The translations under genes were made by a program, and so were the position numbers. Below the pieces are notes generated by a model that worked only from the letters and a program-made list of their open reading frames with translations, was not told where the DNA came from and made no database searches. A stretch of DNA of 9,838 nt, from the NCBI GenBank assembly GCA_035269105.1, contig DATFJP010000114.1, positions 1 to 9,838 of the forward strand. The letters are read 5' to 3'. This document shows positions 1-6,110 of the stretch, in pieces. The stretch is from JAQYVZ01 sp035269105 (lineage in GTDB: Bacteria; Desulfobacterota; Desulfuromonadia; Desulfuromonadales; BM103). The number at the start of each line of letters is the position of its first letter. Positions within the stretch are counted from its first letter, which is position 1.

Positions 1-96
1 GACGCGTAGCAAAGGGAGGGCGCCGTCCGGGGGCGCGTCCCCGGTTCGAAGCCAGCTTACATGCAGGCTTGGCAAGCCGATACCGGGGAGAGCCCC
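1..96 (+). ncRNA. HEARO-like (IscB omegaRNA-type) structured RNA, 5' end outside window
   Basis: Non-coding GC-rich sequence that folds locally. CCGGGG at 27-32 pairs with CCCCGG at 39-44 around loop GCGCGT; AAGCC (49-53) can pair with GGCTT (66-70); GGGG (84-87) pairs with CCCC (93-96) around AGAG. It is followed at once by ATGAAC (97-102). The same ordered blocks recur at 3227-3303 with nearly the same spacing, so this is one of two copies of a repeated element. HEARO RNAs are described as structured elements next to IscB-type HNH nuclease genes, or alone, inserted just 5' of ATGA or GTGA; this fits, but the family name is my inference. The left end and any 5' guide lie before the window. 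The strand is chosen from the ATGA end. It ends 23 bases from the stop codon of the facing rhodanese gene, which it leaves intact. Confidence 0.5.
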
Positions 97-119
97 ATGA
101 ACCTTAGAACAGACTAAAC

Positions 120-1208
120 TTATTTGATCTCGTAACTCCCATCCGGCTGGATATCGACCGTCCGGTTGAGATATTGCGTGGTTTCGATGCCGACATCCTC
201 CGCGGCATAGAAAGCGGCCGCCGCGCGGCTGCCGGTGGCGCAGTAGAAAACGATCTGCGCATGTTGTTTCAGCATCTCGGCATGCTCGCCGACCTTTTCG
301 TCCAGGATGTTGACCGCTCCCGGCAGATGCCCCTTCTCGAATTCCTCTGCCGGCCGGCAATCCACCAGCAGGAAGCCCTCCGGTTGATTTTCCATCATGC
401 TGGTGAATTCCTCGGCGGAGATCTCGCCTTCGTAGACGATCTCTTCCGGCTTGGCGTCGGCGCTGCCGCCTTGCTTGGGGTTGACCATGGCGAAGGCCCG
501 GCTGGAATTGCTCTTCCAGACCGGCCAGCCCTCGGCATAGACCCGGACGTCGGTGTAACCCAGCGCCTGGGCTTTGGCGGCGGACTTATGGGAGAGGTCG
601 CATTTAAAGCCGCCGCAGAAGAAAATCATCTGAGCCGCTTTGTCCGCGGGCAGAAGGCCTTGCAGCTTGTCCCATTCCTGGAATGGAAGGTTCATGGCAC
701 CGGGCACCGTGCCTTCGTTGTACTTGATGAAGGGACGGGCATCGACCAGCAGCGCGACGCGATCCCGGTCGTTGAGGACCATTTTTATGTGGTTGGTGGC
801 GACCCAAACCGGGTGTCCACCATCCTTCCATCCCGGCTCTCCCTGCGGAAACACGAAGACGTCGGTAAACCCTTGCGCAACGGCGAGTTCGGCGGCCTTG
901 TTTGAAAGGTCGCACTTCAGACCGCCACAATAGAACACCAGCTTGATCGCTTTGTCGGTTGGCAGCTCATCCAGGCGTTCTTGCATCTCTTGCCACGGCA
1001 AGGATTTGGCCCATGGCAGATGTCCGGCGTAGAATTTAACCTCGGGACGGGCGTCGATCAGCATGTAACCGCCCTCTTCCGGTGTCTGTTGAACAAGATT
1101 TTCAACTTCAGCCAAGGTTATGGTCCCGACCTGGGCCATGACCGTCGAGGCACACAGGGCCAGGCTGAGGAACAGGGAAACGCCTAAAATTTTTTTCATG
1201 ATCATCAT
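120..1208 (-). CDS. Exported protein with three rhodanese-like domains
   Basis: Predicted periplasmic sulfur-transfer or sulfur-binding protein of 362 residues. I chose the ATG at 1208 because AAGGAGG (1217-1223) lies 8 bases before it and the protein then opens with a typical signal peptide (MMIMKK, hydrophobic core, VMA|Q cleavage near residue 25); a longer reading frame to 1334 adds 42 residues without such a site. Domain 1 (about 28-135) has loop C94-GGLK-C99, domain 2 (about 148-233) C198-GGFK-C203, and domain 3 (about 258-355) C323-ATGS-R328. All three keep the D-(A/C)-RP strand (IDARP, LVDARP, LVDCRP). Only domain 3 has the usual CxxxxR thiosulfate or persulfide loop; the other two carry a second Cys and share CDLS(N/H)K, suggesting internal duplication. 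Substrate unknown; persulfide or polysulfide handling is plausible. Monocistronic on this side and divergent from ccsA. Confidence 0.88.
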   Translation of the reverse strand: MMIMKKILGVSLFLSLALCASTVMAQVGTITLAEVENLVQQTPEEGGYMLIDARPEVKFYAGHLPWAKSLPWQEMQERLDELPTDKAIKLVFYCGGLKCDLSNKAAELAVAQGFTDVFVFPQGEPGWKDGGHPVWVATNHIKMVLNDRDRVALLVDARPFIKYNEGTVPGAMNLPFQEWDKLQGLLPADKAAQMIFFCGGFKCDLSHKSAAKAQALGYTDVRVYAEGWPVWKSNSSRAFAMVNPKQGGSADAKPEEIVYEGEISAEEFTSMMENQPEGFLLVDCRPAEEFEKGHLPGAVNILDEKVGEHAEMLKQHAQIVFYCATGSRAAAAFYAAEDVGIETTQYLNRTVDIQPDGSYEIK

Positions 1209-1216
1209 CTTGCCAT

Positions 1217-1223
1217 CCTCCTT
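1217..1223 (-). promoter_or_regulatory. Ribosome binding site fixing the rhodanese start
   Basis: On the minus strand AAGGAGG is followed by 8 bases and ATG ATG ATC ATG. The first ATG (1208) has the best spacing; the second (1205) and fourth codon (1199) would give 11 and 17 bases. The site rules out the longer upstream reading frame. Confidence 0.75.
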
Positions 1224-1348
1224 GTGGTTATTGTCGACACAGTACCTTCCCCGATCCATCAGCAGGAACCATGCCCGAGATGCGCTATATTCGGAAACAG
1301 CGGTGAATAAAGCGATTTGCTTAAGTTTTCTCAAATGTTTCTCAATTA

Positions 1349-1375
1349 ATTTTATTCTCTTTTGACTGATTACAA
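1349..1375 (-). promoter_or_regulatory. Possible promoter of the rhodanese gene
   Basis: On the minus strand TTGTAA (1370-1375) and TAAAAT (1349-1354) resemble -35 and -10 boxes, but the spacer is only 15 bases, so this is weak. It sits in the most AT-rich part of the intergenic region. A 6-bp inverted repeat (1376-1392) abuts its upstream side and a tandem octamer (1327-1345) lies just downstream. Confidence 0.25.
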
Positions 1376-1392
1376 CTTAGCACTCCGCTAAG
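1376..1392. repeat. Inverted repeat CTTAGC-N5-GCTAAG
   Basis: Perfect 6-bp arms at 1376-1381 and 1387-1392 around ACTCC, directly next to the candidate -35 box of the rhodanese gene. It could be an operator or a small hairpin; there is no T tract to make it a terminator. The function is a guess. Confidence 0.35.
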
Positions 1393-1436
1393 AAACGCAG
1401 TCCGCCCCGCCAAATAACGTAATCAGATTCGTTGCC

Positions 1437-1448
1437 TTTCGATCGAAA
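1437..1448. promoter_or_regulatory. 12-bp perfect palindrome upstream of ccsA
   Basis: TTTCGATCGAAA is its own reverse complement. TTCGAT half-sites recur at 1492-1497 and 1504-1509, 12 bases apart, between the palindrome and the ccsA start. This would suit a dimeric regulator, but no family is assigned. Confidence 0.3.
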
Positions 1449-1527
1449 ATATGCAGACAGGCCACATGTTTTAGGTTAGTCTTTGGCCTTCTTCGATTTG
1501 ACCTTCGATGCCAGGGGGTAGCTCATC

Positions 1528-2328
1528 GTGGCGACGCTTCAATCAATTCTCATCCATATTTCTTTCGGCGGTTACCTGCTGGCCGTCATTTTCTACCTCT
1601 GGCACCTCGTGCGGGCGCAGGACCTGTTACGGCGCACGGCCTTCGGCCTGGTGCTGCTCGCCTTCTGCGTGCAAACCCTTTGCCTGGCCTGGCGCTGGCT
1701 GGTTGCCGGCTACCTGCCCGTCACCAACCTGTTCGCCACTCAGTTCTTTTTCAGCTGGGCACTGGCCGCAACCTACCTCTACTTCGAGTTGCGCTACCGC
1801 ATCCACGCCGCCGGCCTGTTCGTCATGTTCTGCAACCTGCTGCTGCTCGGCAGCGCCCTGCCCCGCGACCCGGCCATTCCCGCCCTGATTCCGGCCCTGG
1901 ATACGCCCCTGTTCACCCTGCACGTTTCCCTCTCCTTTTTCGGCTACGCCTTTTTCGCCATGGCTTTTTCGATGGGGGTGCTCTACCTGGTGCAGAAACG
2001 CCTGCAGACTGCCCTGCTGCCGGATCTCGGCCAACTGCGCAAGCTGAACGAGGAAGCGGTCTTCCTCGGCTTCAGCCTGTTCACCCTGTGCATGATTTTC
2101 GGCAGCATCTGGGCTTATGTGGCCTGGGGATACTATTTTTCCTGGAACATCAAGGGGGTCTGGTCGGCACTGGTCTGGCTGTTTTATGCCGGCATGTGCC
2201 ACGCCAAGTTCGTCCGCCGCTGGCAGGGGACCGGCTACGCGGTACTGTCGATTGCCGGCTTCGGCCTGGTGCTGTTCACTTATCTCGGCATCGGCCTGCT
2301 GATGAGCAGCAACCACCCGCTCGACTGA
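1528..2328 (+). CDS. ccsA: Cytochrome c biogenesis protein CcsA/ResC-type (system II haem handling)
   Basis: Polytopic membrane protein of 266 residues that, with ResB, moves haem across the membrane and joins it to apocytochrome c. The GTG start is supported by AGGGGG (1513-1518) 9 bases upstream. Family features seen: about eight hydrophobic segments, the PVTNLFATQFFFSW segment (64-77), like the family's P-x-TNLyEs motif, the transmembrane His132 in LHVSLSF, the tryptophan-rich segment W195...W200-G-Y-Y-F-S-W206-N-I-K-G-V-W212, and His225 shortly after. Length is near that of small CcsA proteins. The oddity is the tryptophan-rich (WWD) motif: the usual W-x-W-D-P-K-E reads F-S-W-N-I-K-G, so Asp, Pro and Glu are replaced while both histidines remain. 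It is the first gene of a two-gene operon, with resB 19 bases downstream. I am sure of the family, less sure that it acts on ordinary CxxCH sites. Confidence 0.9.
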   Translation: MATLQSILIHISFGGYLLAVIFYLWHLVRAQDLLRRTAFGLVLLAFCVQTLCLAWRWLVAGYLPVTNLFATQFFFSWALAATYLYFELRYRIHAAGLFVMFCNLLLLGSALPRDPAIPALIPALDTPLFTLHVSLSFFGYAFFAMAFSMGVLYLVQKRLQTALLPDLGQLRKLNEEAVFLGFSLFTLCMIFGSIWAYVAWGYYFSWNIKGVWSALVWLFYAGMCHAKFVRRWQGTGYAVLSIAGFGLVLFTYLGIGLLMSSNHPLD

Positions 2329-2347
2329 GAGGGGAGAATTGTTCTTG

Positions 2348-3130
2348 ATGAAACCTGCGTTTCCGGAAAGCCGTGTCTGGAAGTTTTTCTGTTCACTGAA
2401 GCTGGCCATCCTGTTGGCTTCCGCAGCCGTTCTGCTCTCCATCGGCGGCTCGCTGCTGATGCCTTTCAACCCAGAGCTGTTCGGCAGTCTGGACAGCATG
2501 CCGCTTGACCAATGGCTGGCAACGGTCGCCGGTCAGGCGCCGGCCCTGACCTGGTGGCTGCCGGTGGCCGGCGGACTGGTGGTCCTGCTGGGCCTCAATA
2601 CCCTCTGCTGCTTCATTGACTGGCTCTGCCATTTCCGCGCCCGCTGGCGGAAAATCGGCGAGTCTCTTATCCATATCGGCTTCGTGCTGATTCTCGGCGC
2701 GTATCTCTGGGGCAGTCAGGCAGGGTTCCGCAATCCGAACGTGCCTATGCTGGTCGGGCAGAACAAGTCGCTGCCGAAACTCGATCTGGTGCTGCGCCTG
2801 GAAGACTTCGAACCGGTCCTCAGCGCATCGGGCCGACCGATGGATATGCGCAACCGACTGGCTCTGTTCCGAAACGGGGAACTCCTCGAGCGGGTCGAGA
2901 TTCGCACCAACCATCCGTTGACCTGGCAGGGCCTGGTCGTGCTGCCGACCTCCTTCGGCCAGACGATCCGGGCCGGCCGGCCGGTCTACTACAGCATCCT
3001 GACCATCAACTACGATCCGGGTGCCAACCTGGCCTTTGCCGGCAGCCTCGCCATGGGCGCCGGGGTCTTGCTGACGCTGGTTTCCTTCTATCGCAAGAGA
3101 GCCAGGGGGGATCGACCGGAGGTAGGGTGA
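2348..3130 (+). CDS. resB: ResB-like cytochrome c biogenesis protein (short form)
   Basis: Partner of CcsA in system II cytochrome c maturation; ResB proteins bind haem in the membrane and present it with the apocytochrome on the outer face. The 260-residue product has hydrophobic segments near 16-36, 71-90, 105-121 and 228-247, with a soluble domain (about 122-227) between the third and fourth. Family-like features are the segment SLIHIGFVLIL with His109 in the membrane, NHPLTWQGLVVLPTSFG (188-204) and the terminal DPGANLAFAGS (223-233) leading into the last helix. It is much shorter than full ResB proteins (often 400 residues or more), like the compact forms in Geobacter relatives. The ATG at 2348 has GGGGAG (2331-2336) 11 bases upstream; a TTG at 2339 would add three residues but leaves only 2 bases to the site. 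Cotranscribed with ccsA. No cytochrome substrate gene lies in the window. Confidence 0.85.
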   Translation: MKPAFPESRVWKFFCSLKLAILLASAAVLLSIGGSLLMPFNPELFGSLDSMPLDQWLATVAGQAPALTWWLPVAGGLVVLLGLNTLCCFIDWLCHFRARWRKIGESLIHIGFVLILGAYLWGSQAGFRNPNVPMLVGQNKSLPKLDLVLRLEDFEPVLSASGRPMDMRNRLALFRNGELLERVEIRTNHPLTWQGLVVLPTSFGQTIRAGRPVYYSILTINYDPGANLAFAGSLAMGAGVLLTLVSFYRKRARGDRPEVG

Positions 3131-3136
3131 ACAGGT

Positions 3137-3157
3137 AAAGCCGCATGCTTTTTTTTT
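3137..3157 (+). terminator. Likely intrinsic terminator after resB
   Basis: AAAGC (3137-3141) pairs with GCTTT (3147-3151) around CGCAT, and the T run continues to 3157. It begins 7 bases after the resB stop. The stem is short, so strength is uncertain, but hairpin, T tract and position agree. Confidence 0.5.
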
Positions 3158-3159
3158 AA

Positions 3160-3297
3160 ATTCATTTGCCTTTATCAGCAAGTATCGGAGTCTTGGCTTC
3201 AGAACCAAATCGGTTCTGCTGTTAAACCGGGGGCGAAACCCCGGCGAGAAGCGTGATTCGCTATCGTTCGGCAAACCGAAACGAGGACAACACCCGC
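3160..3297 (+). ncRNA. HEARO-like (IscB omegaRNA-type) structured RNA, second copy
   Basis: Non-coding stretch between convergent genes with several clear hairpins: CAGAACC (3200-3206) with GGTTCTG (3212-3218); CCGGGG (3227-3232) with CCCCGG (3239-3244) around GCGAAA; TTCGG (3267-3271) with CCGAA (3276-3280) around CAAA. GCTTC (3196-3200) can close the first two with GAAGC (3248-3252), giving a branched fold. It ends at GTGAAC (3298-3303). Compared with the copy at 1-96 it keeps CCGGGGGCG, CCCCGG, GAAGC, GGCAA-CCGA-AC and the (A/G)TGAAC flank; from the start of the CCGGGG arm these lie at +21, +43 and +71 here against +21, +44 and +70 there. The CAGAACC hairpin is not seen in the first copy. 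The left edge is uncertain (3131-3195). The HEARO/omegaRNA name is inferred from fold, flank and placement. It ends 8 bases from the stop codon of the facing gene. Confidence 0.55.
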
Positions 3298-3305
3298 GTG
3301 AACTT

Positions 3306-3599
3306 CTAAAACTTGAAAATAAAAAACACCATCAACCCCAGATTGACCAGAATACCGAGAATGGCGAGCAGGCTGTTGCGCTGAAAAGCGACCCCGACGC
3401 TGCCGGACAGGGCGCCGGCCGGAAGCAGGATGATCAGCCAGGCCATGAAAAACCCCACTCCCCGATAACCATGAAAATCGTCCCGGAACGCGAAAGCCCC
3501 CTGGTGCATCAGGAAAAGCAGCAGGCCCAGCAGAACCGGGCACAACAGGCTGATGACGCCCAGCCAGAAGGCGCGTTGCTGACGGCTGGTTTTGCTCAT
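3306..3599 (-). CDS. Small three-helix membrane protein of unknown function
   Basis: 97-residue hydrophobic protein that I do not recognise. Three likely transmembrane segments are near residues 12-31, 48-71 and 76-95, with a short polar loop HQGAFAFRDDFHGYRG (32-47) between the first two. The ATG at 3599 is preceded on the minus strand by AAGGGTGGAG, a fair ribosome binding site; an ATG at 3629 would add ten polar residues with a poorer site. It follows sbcC by 73 bases in the same direction, so it could be the last gene of the sbcDC transcript, though nothing in the protein links it to DNA repair. Its stop codon lies 8 bases from the right end of the structured RNA at 3160-3297, which faces it. 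Confidence 0.65.
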   Translation of the reverse strand: MSKTSRQQRAFWLGVISLLCPVLLGLLLFLMHQGAFAFRDDFHGYRGVGFFMAWLIILLPAGALSGSVGVAFQRNSLLAILGILVNLGLMVFFIFKF

Positions 3600-3672
3600 G
3601 ACACTCCACCCTTCACGGTTTTTAAACATCCTGTTTCTTATCTGCCCAGCCCCGATTTCCGGCCTGGTCGAC

Positions 3673-6108
3673 TCATTCCAAAAGCAGAATCTGGTCGGTC
3701 ACCTCGGTAAAAGCCACGTCGTGGCTGATCAGAAACAACTGGTCGTACCAGTGCTCGGTGACTTCCTCCTTGCCGACGTCTATGGCCCGGAAGGCATGGG
3801 CCAGGTTTTCGCGGCGCAGAGCATCGAGGTTGCTGGTCGGTTCATCGAAGAAGGCGATGCGCGCACCAATGGTCTGCAGCATCGCCAGGCGCAGGGCAAC
3901 GACGGCGCTCATGATCTGCCCGCCCGAAAGCTGGTCGTCGGCGCGTTGGCGCAGCTCGCCGTCGACCATGTCGCGCAAAACGATGCGGTAGTCTTCGCCC
4001 CAGGCCAGTTCCTCGTCGACTTCGGCGATTATGCGGTAGATCCGGTTGGCCCGCTGACTGATCTCTTCTCGAAATCGCTCGGAAAGAAACGCGGAGACTT
4101 TGTTAAAAACCCGATTTCGCAAAAACTTGACCAGCTCTTCCTTCTGGCCATAAGCCTTGATCTGCTTCTTTTTTTCGGCGATCTCCGCTTCGATCTGTTT
4201 GAGTTTGCCGATCTCGTCGTCCAGTCTGGCGACTTCGGCCTTGAGTCCCTCGATTTTCTGGCCGAGCGCGCCGACCTCCTGGCTCAGAGCATCTTTCTGC
4301 GCTCGCAGCGTCTGGTGCCGGTCGGCATCATAAGCTTTGCCGGCGAGAGCGAGATCTTTCTCCCTGGCGGCCAGCGAGACCTCTAACTGCGACAGCAGTT
4401 CCTCGAATTTGCGCAGATCGGCCTGCAGGCTCTGCAGTTTGGATGCCTGTTCCTGATTGGCGACGTAACGATCGCGGGCTTCCTGATGGGCTTTCAGCTC
4501 CGTTTCGGCCGCCTGAATTTCGCCCTGCAACCGCTCGTAAGCTTTCAGGTCCACCTGCTTCTCGTCCAACTGCTGCTGCAAGTCTGTCTGCTGTTTCTGC
4601 AAATCCTCCAGCGCGATCGCACGCGTGATGAGGTCTTGCCGCTTTTTGTCAAGGTTCCCGGCACGCTCATCAAGCTCCTTGCTCTGCACCGCGAGAGCAT
4701 TGAGTTGTTCGCTGGCCTTGTTTGCCTCGACTTCCTCAGCTTCCGCCTTGTTCAATCTGTCTGCCAGGCGGTTTCGTTCCTGCTCCAGATCGCTTAGCCC
4801 GGCCGAGAAGACATCCCCCGGCGTGCGCTCGGCGATGTTCAGACACGGTTCCTGAAAAAAGGGGCAGATGCCTTCGGCCAGTTTTTCCCGGCCTTCCTGC
4901 AAGCCGATCCGGCGACCGTCCAGTCGACCGATCTGTTTCTGCTGCTCGCTGATGGCCTGGCGGAGCTTTGGCAATCGGCCTGCCAGGGTTCGGACAGACT
5001 GATCAACGGTGAGCCGTTTGCGCTTTTCGGCCAGGCTCTCTTGCTCGGCATCGATTTCTTTTTCTGCCCGCTCAATGGCCTTGGTTTCGGCGGCGTAGCG
5101 TTCGGCCAGCGACCCCGCCCGGGTGGTCAGACCGGCGACTTCCTTTTCCAGTTCTCGTTGCAGCCTGGCCTGTTGCCGCAATATGACCAGGCGTTGTTCA
5201 GCCTTTTCATAGGCCTGCTTACCGGCACTGCTTGCCGCAACAATCTGGGTGGCTTTCTCGGCTTCGGCCACCAGGGTTTTCTGACTGCCGACTTTTTCCT
5301 TGCCGTTGCCGATCCGCTCATTAAGCTTATCGATCTCGACGCCAAGCTGCCTGATCGCTTTTTCACGCTCGTCGATCTCGGCAAGCAGTGCTTCCAGCGT
5401 TTTAAGCGCTTCGTGCTGCGCCTTGCGGCGGACATCGGTCTCGCCGAGGGCCTTTTGGGCTGTCGAACGGGCCTCTCGCTTGTCCGGCAGGCCCATCACC
5501 TGTTCCTGCAGCGGCCCGATAGTCCCTTCCAGAATCTCGACCTTGCTGCGGATCGTCTTCAACAATGAATTGGTTTCACTGTAAGTTTTGCGCCAGGAGT
5601 CGATGCCGAGAATCTCGTCGAACTTGTTGCGGCGGGCGGTCGGCCGTTTTTCGACAAAAGGGCCGAGAAACTCATTCTGAAACGGGCCGATGACCAGTTC
5701 GAACTGTTCTGCCAGTGAGCGTCCGCCGGCAAGACCGAGCAGTTCTTTCAAGCGGATTTCGGTCTCCCTGGCGTCCTTGTGTTCCTCGACTTCGAAAACG
5801 CCGCCAACCTCCTTGGCCAACAGCCATCTGGCCGGCGTACCCGCGGTCCGACTGACCCGGTAGCGCTGATCGTTGACCTGAAACACCACCGTCACCTCAC
5901 CGCGTTTGGCGCCTATGGTGACGAAGCGCTCGACGTTGCCGACAAAACTCTGGGCATCGACGCCGAACATGGCATAGCCGATCGCCTCGAAGATGGTGCT
6001 TTTGCCGATGCCATTGGGCCCGGAGAGAACATTGATCCCGGGGGAGAAATCGACCTCGAGCTCACGGTGCGATTTGATGTTTTTCAGGCAAACAGAGAGG
6101 ATCTGCAT
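3673..6108 (-). CDS. sbcC: SbcC/Rad50-type SMC-family ATPase of the SbcCD nuclease
   Basis: ATPase and tether subunit of the SbcCD (Mre11-Rad50-like) nuclease, which processes DNA ends and hairpins in the cytoplasm. The 811-residue chain begins with an ABC half carrying Walker A GPNGIGKST (30-38) and Q-loop region GPFQNEFLG (141-149). Long coiled-coil arms (about 180-405 and 440-670, rich in heptad-like E, K, L, Q and A) flank an apex with C415-PFFQEP-C422. The C-terminal half has signature LSGGQ (727-731), Walker B IAFFDEPTSNLD (751-762) and H-loop His796 in LISHD. The apex cysteines sit where the Rad50 zinc hook belongs but are spaced C-x6-C, not CxxC. At 811 residues it is shorter than E. 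coli SbcC (about 1050). AGGAGG lies 7 bases before the ATG, inside the end of sbcD, and only 2 bases separate the genes, so translation is probably coupled. Confidence 0.93.
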   Translation of the reverse strand: MQILSVCLKNIKSHRELEVDFSPGINVLSGPNGIGKSTIFEAIGYAMFGVDAQSFVGNVERFVTIGAKRGEVTVVFQVNDQRYRVSRTAGTPARWLLAKEVGGVFEVEEHKDARETEIRLKELLGLAGGRSLAEQFELVIGPFQNEFLGPFVEKRPTARRNKFDEILGIDSWRKTYSETNSLLKTIRSKVEILEGTIGPLQEQVMGLPDKREARSTAQKALGETDVRRKAQHEALKTLEALLAEIDEREKAIRQLGVEIDKLNERIGNGKEKVGSQKTLVAEAEKATQIVAASSAGKQAYEKAEQRLVILRQQARLQRELEKEVAGLTTRAGSLAERYAAETKAIERAEKEIDAEQESLAEKRKRLTVDQSVRTLAGRLPKLRQAISEQQKQIGRLDGRRIGLQEGREKLAEGICPFFQEPCLNIAERTPGDVFSAGLSDLEQERNRLADRLNKAEAEEVEANKASEQLNALAVQSKELDERAGNLDKKRQDLITRAIALEDLQKQQTDLQQQLDEKQVDLKAYERLQGEIQAAETELKAHQEARDRYVANQEQASKLQSLQADLRKFEELLSQLEVSLAAREKDLALAGKAYDADRHQTLRAQKDALSQEVGALGQKIEGLKAEVARLDDEIGKLKQIEAEIAEKKKQIKAYGQKEELVKFLRNRVFNKVSAFLSERFREEISQRANRIYRIIAEVDEELAWGEDYRIVLRDMVDGELRQRADDQLSGGQIMSAVVALRLAMLQTIGARIAFFDEPTSNLDALRRENLAHAFRAIDVGKEEVTEHWYDQLFLISHDVAFTEVTDQILLLE

Positions 6109-6110
6109 TA

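Larger units (their letters stand above)
1209..1527. other. Divergent intergenic region between rhodanese gene and ccsA
   Basis: 319 bases without a convincing gene. Short reading frames here have no ribosome binding site. It holds the rhodanese ribosome binding site, a weak minus-strand promoter, an 8-bp tandem repeat (TTTCTCAA at 1327-1334 and 1338-1345, 11 bases apart), the inverted repeat at 1376-1392, the palindrome TTTCGATCGAAA at 1437-1448, and two more TTCGAT copies at 1492 and 1504. I found no clear sigma-70 promoter for ccsA. Confidence 0.6.

Noticed and set aside
1..60. tRNA T-arm-like GGTTCGAAGCC near 43-53
   Set aside because: No acceptor stem, anticodon arm or CCA end can be built around it on either strand, and it belongs to blocks shared with the element at 3227-3303.
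2393..3274. Long minus-strand frame opposite resB (293 codons), and a similar one at 1627-2499 opposite ccsA
   Set aside because: Both are low-complexity, Gln- and Ala-rich shadows of well-supported membrane protein genes on the other strand.
3200..3280. Tandem hairpins read as a REP-type repeat, integron attC site or c-di-GMP riboswitch
   Set aside because: No attC core sites, no integrase, no GEMM consensus and no downstream gene in the right direction; the shared blocks with the first copy and the ATGA/GTGA ends fit HEARO better.
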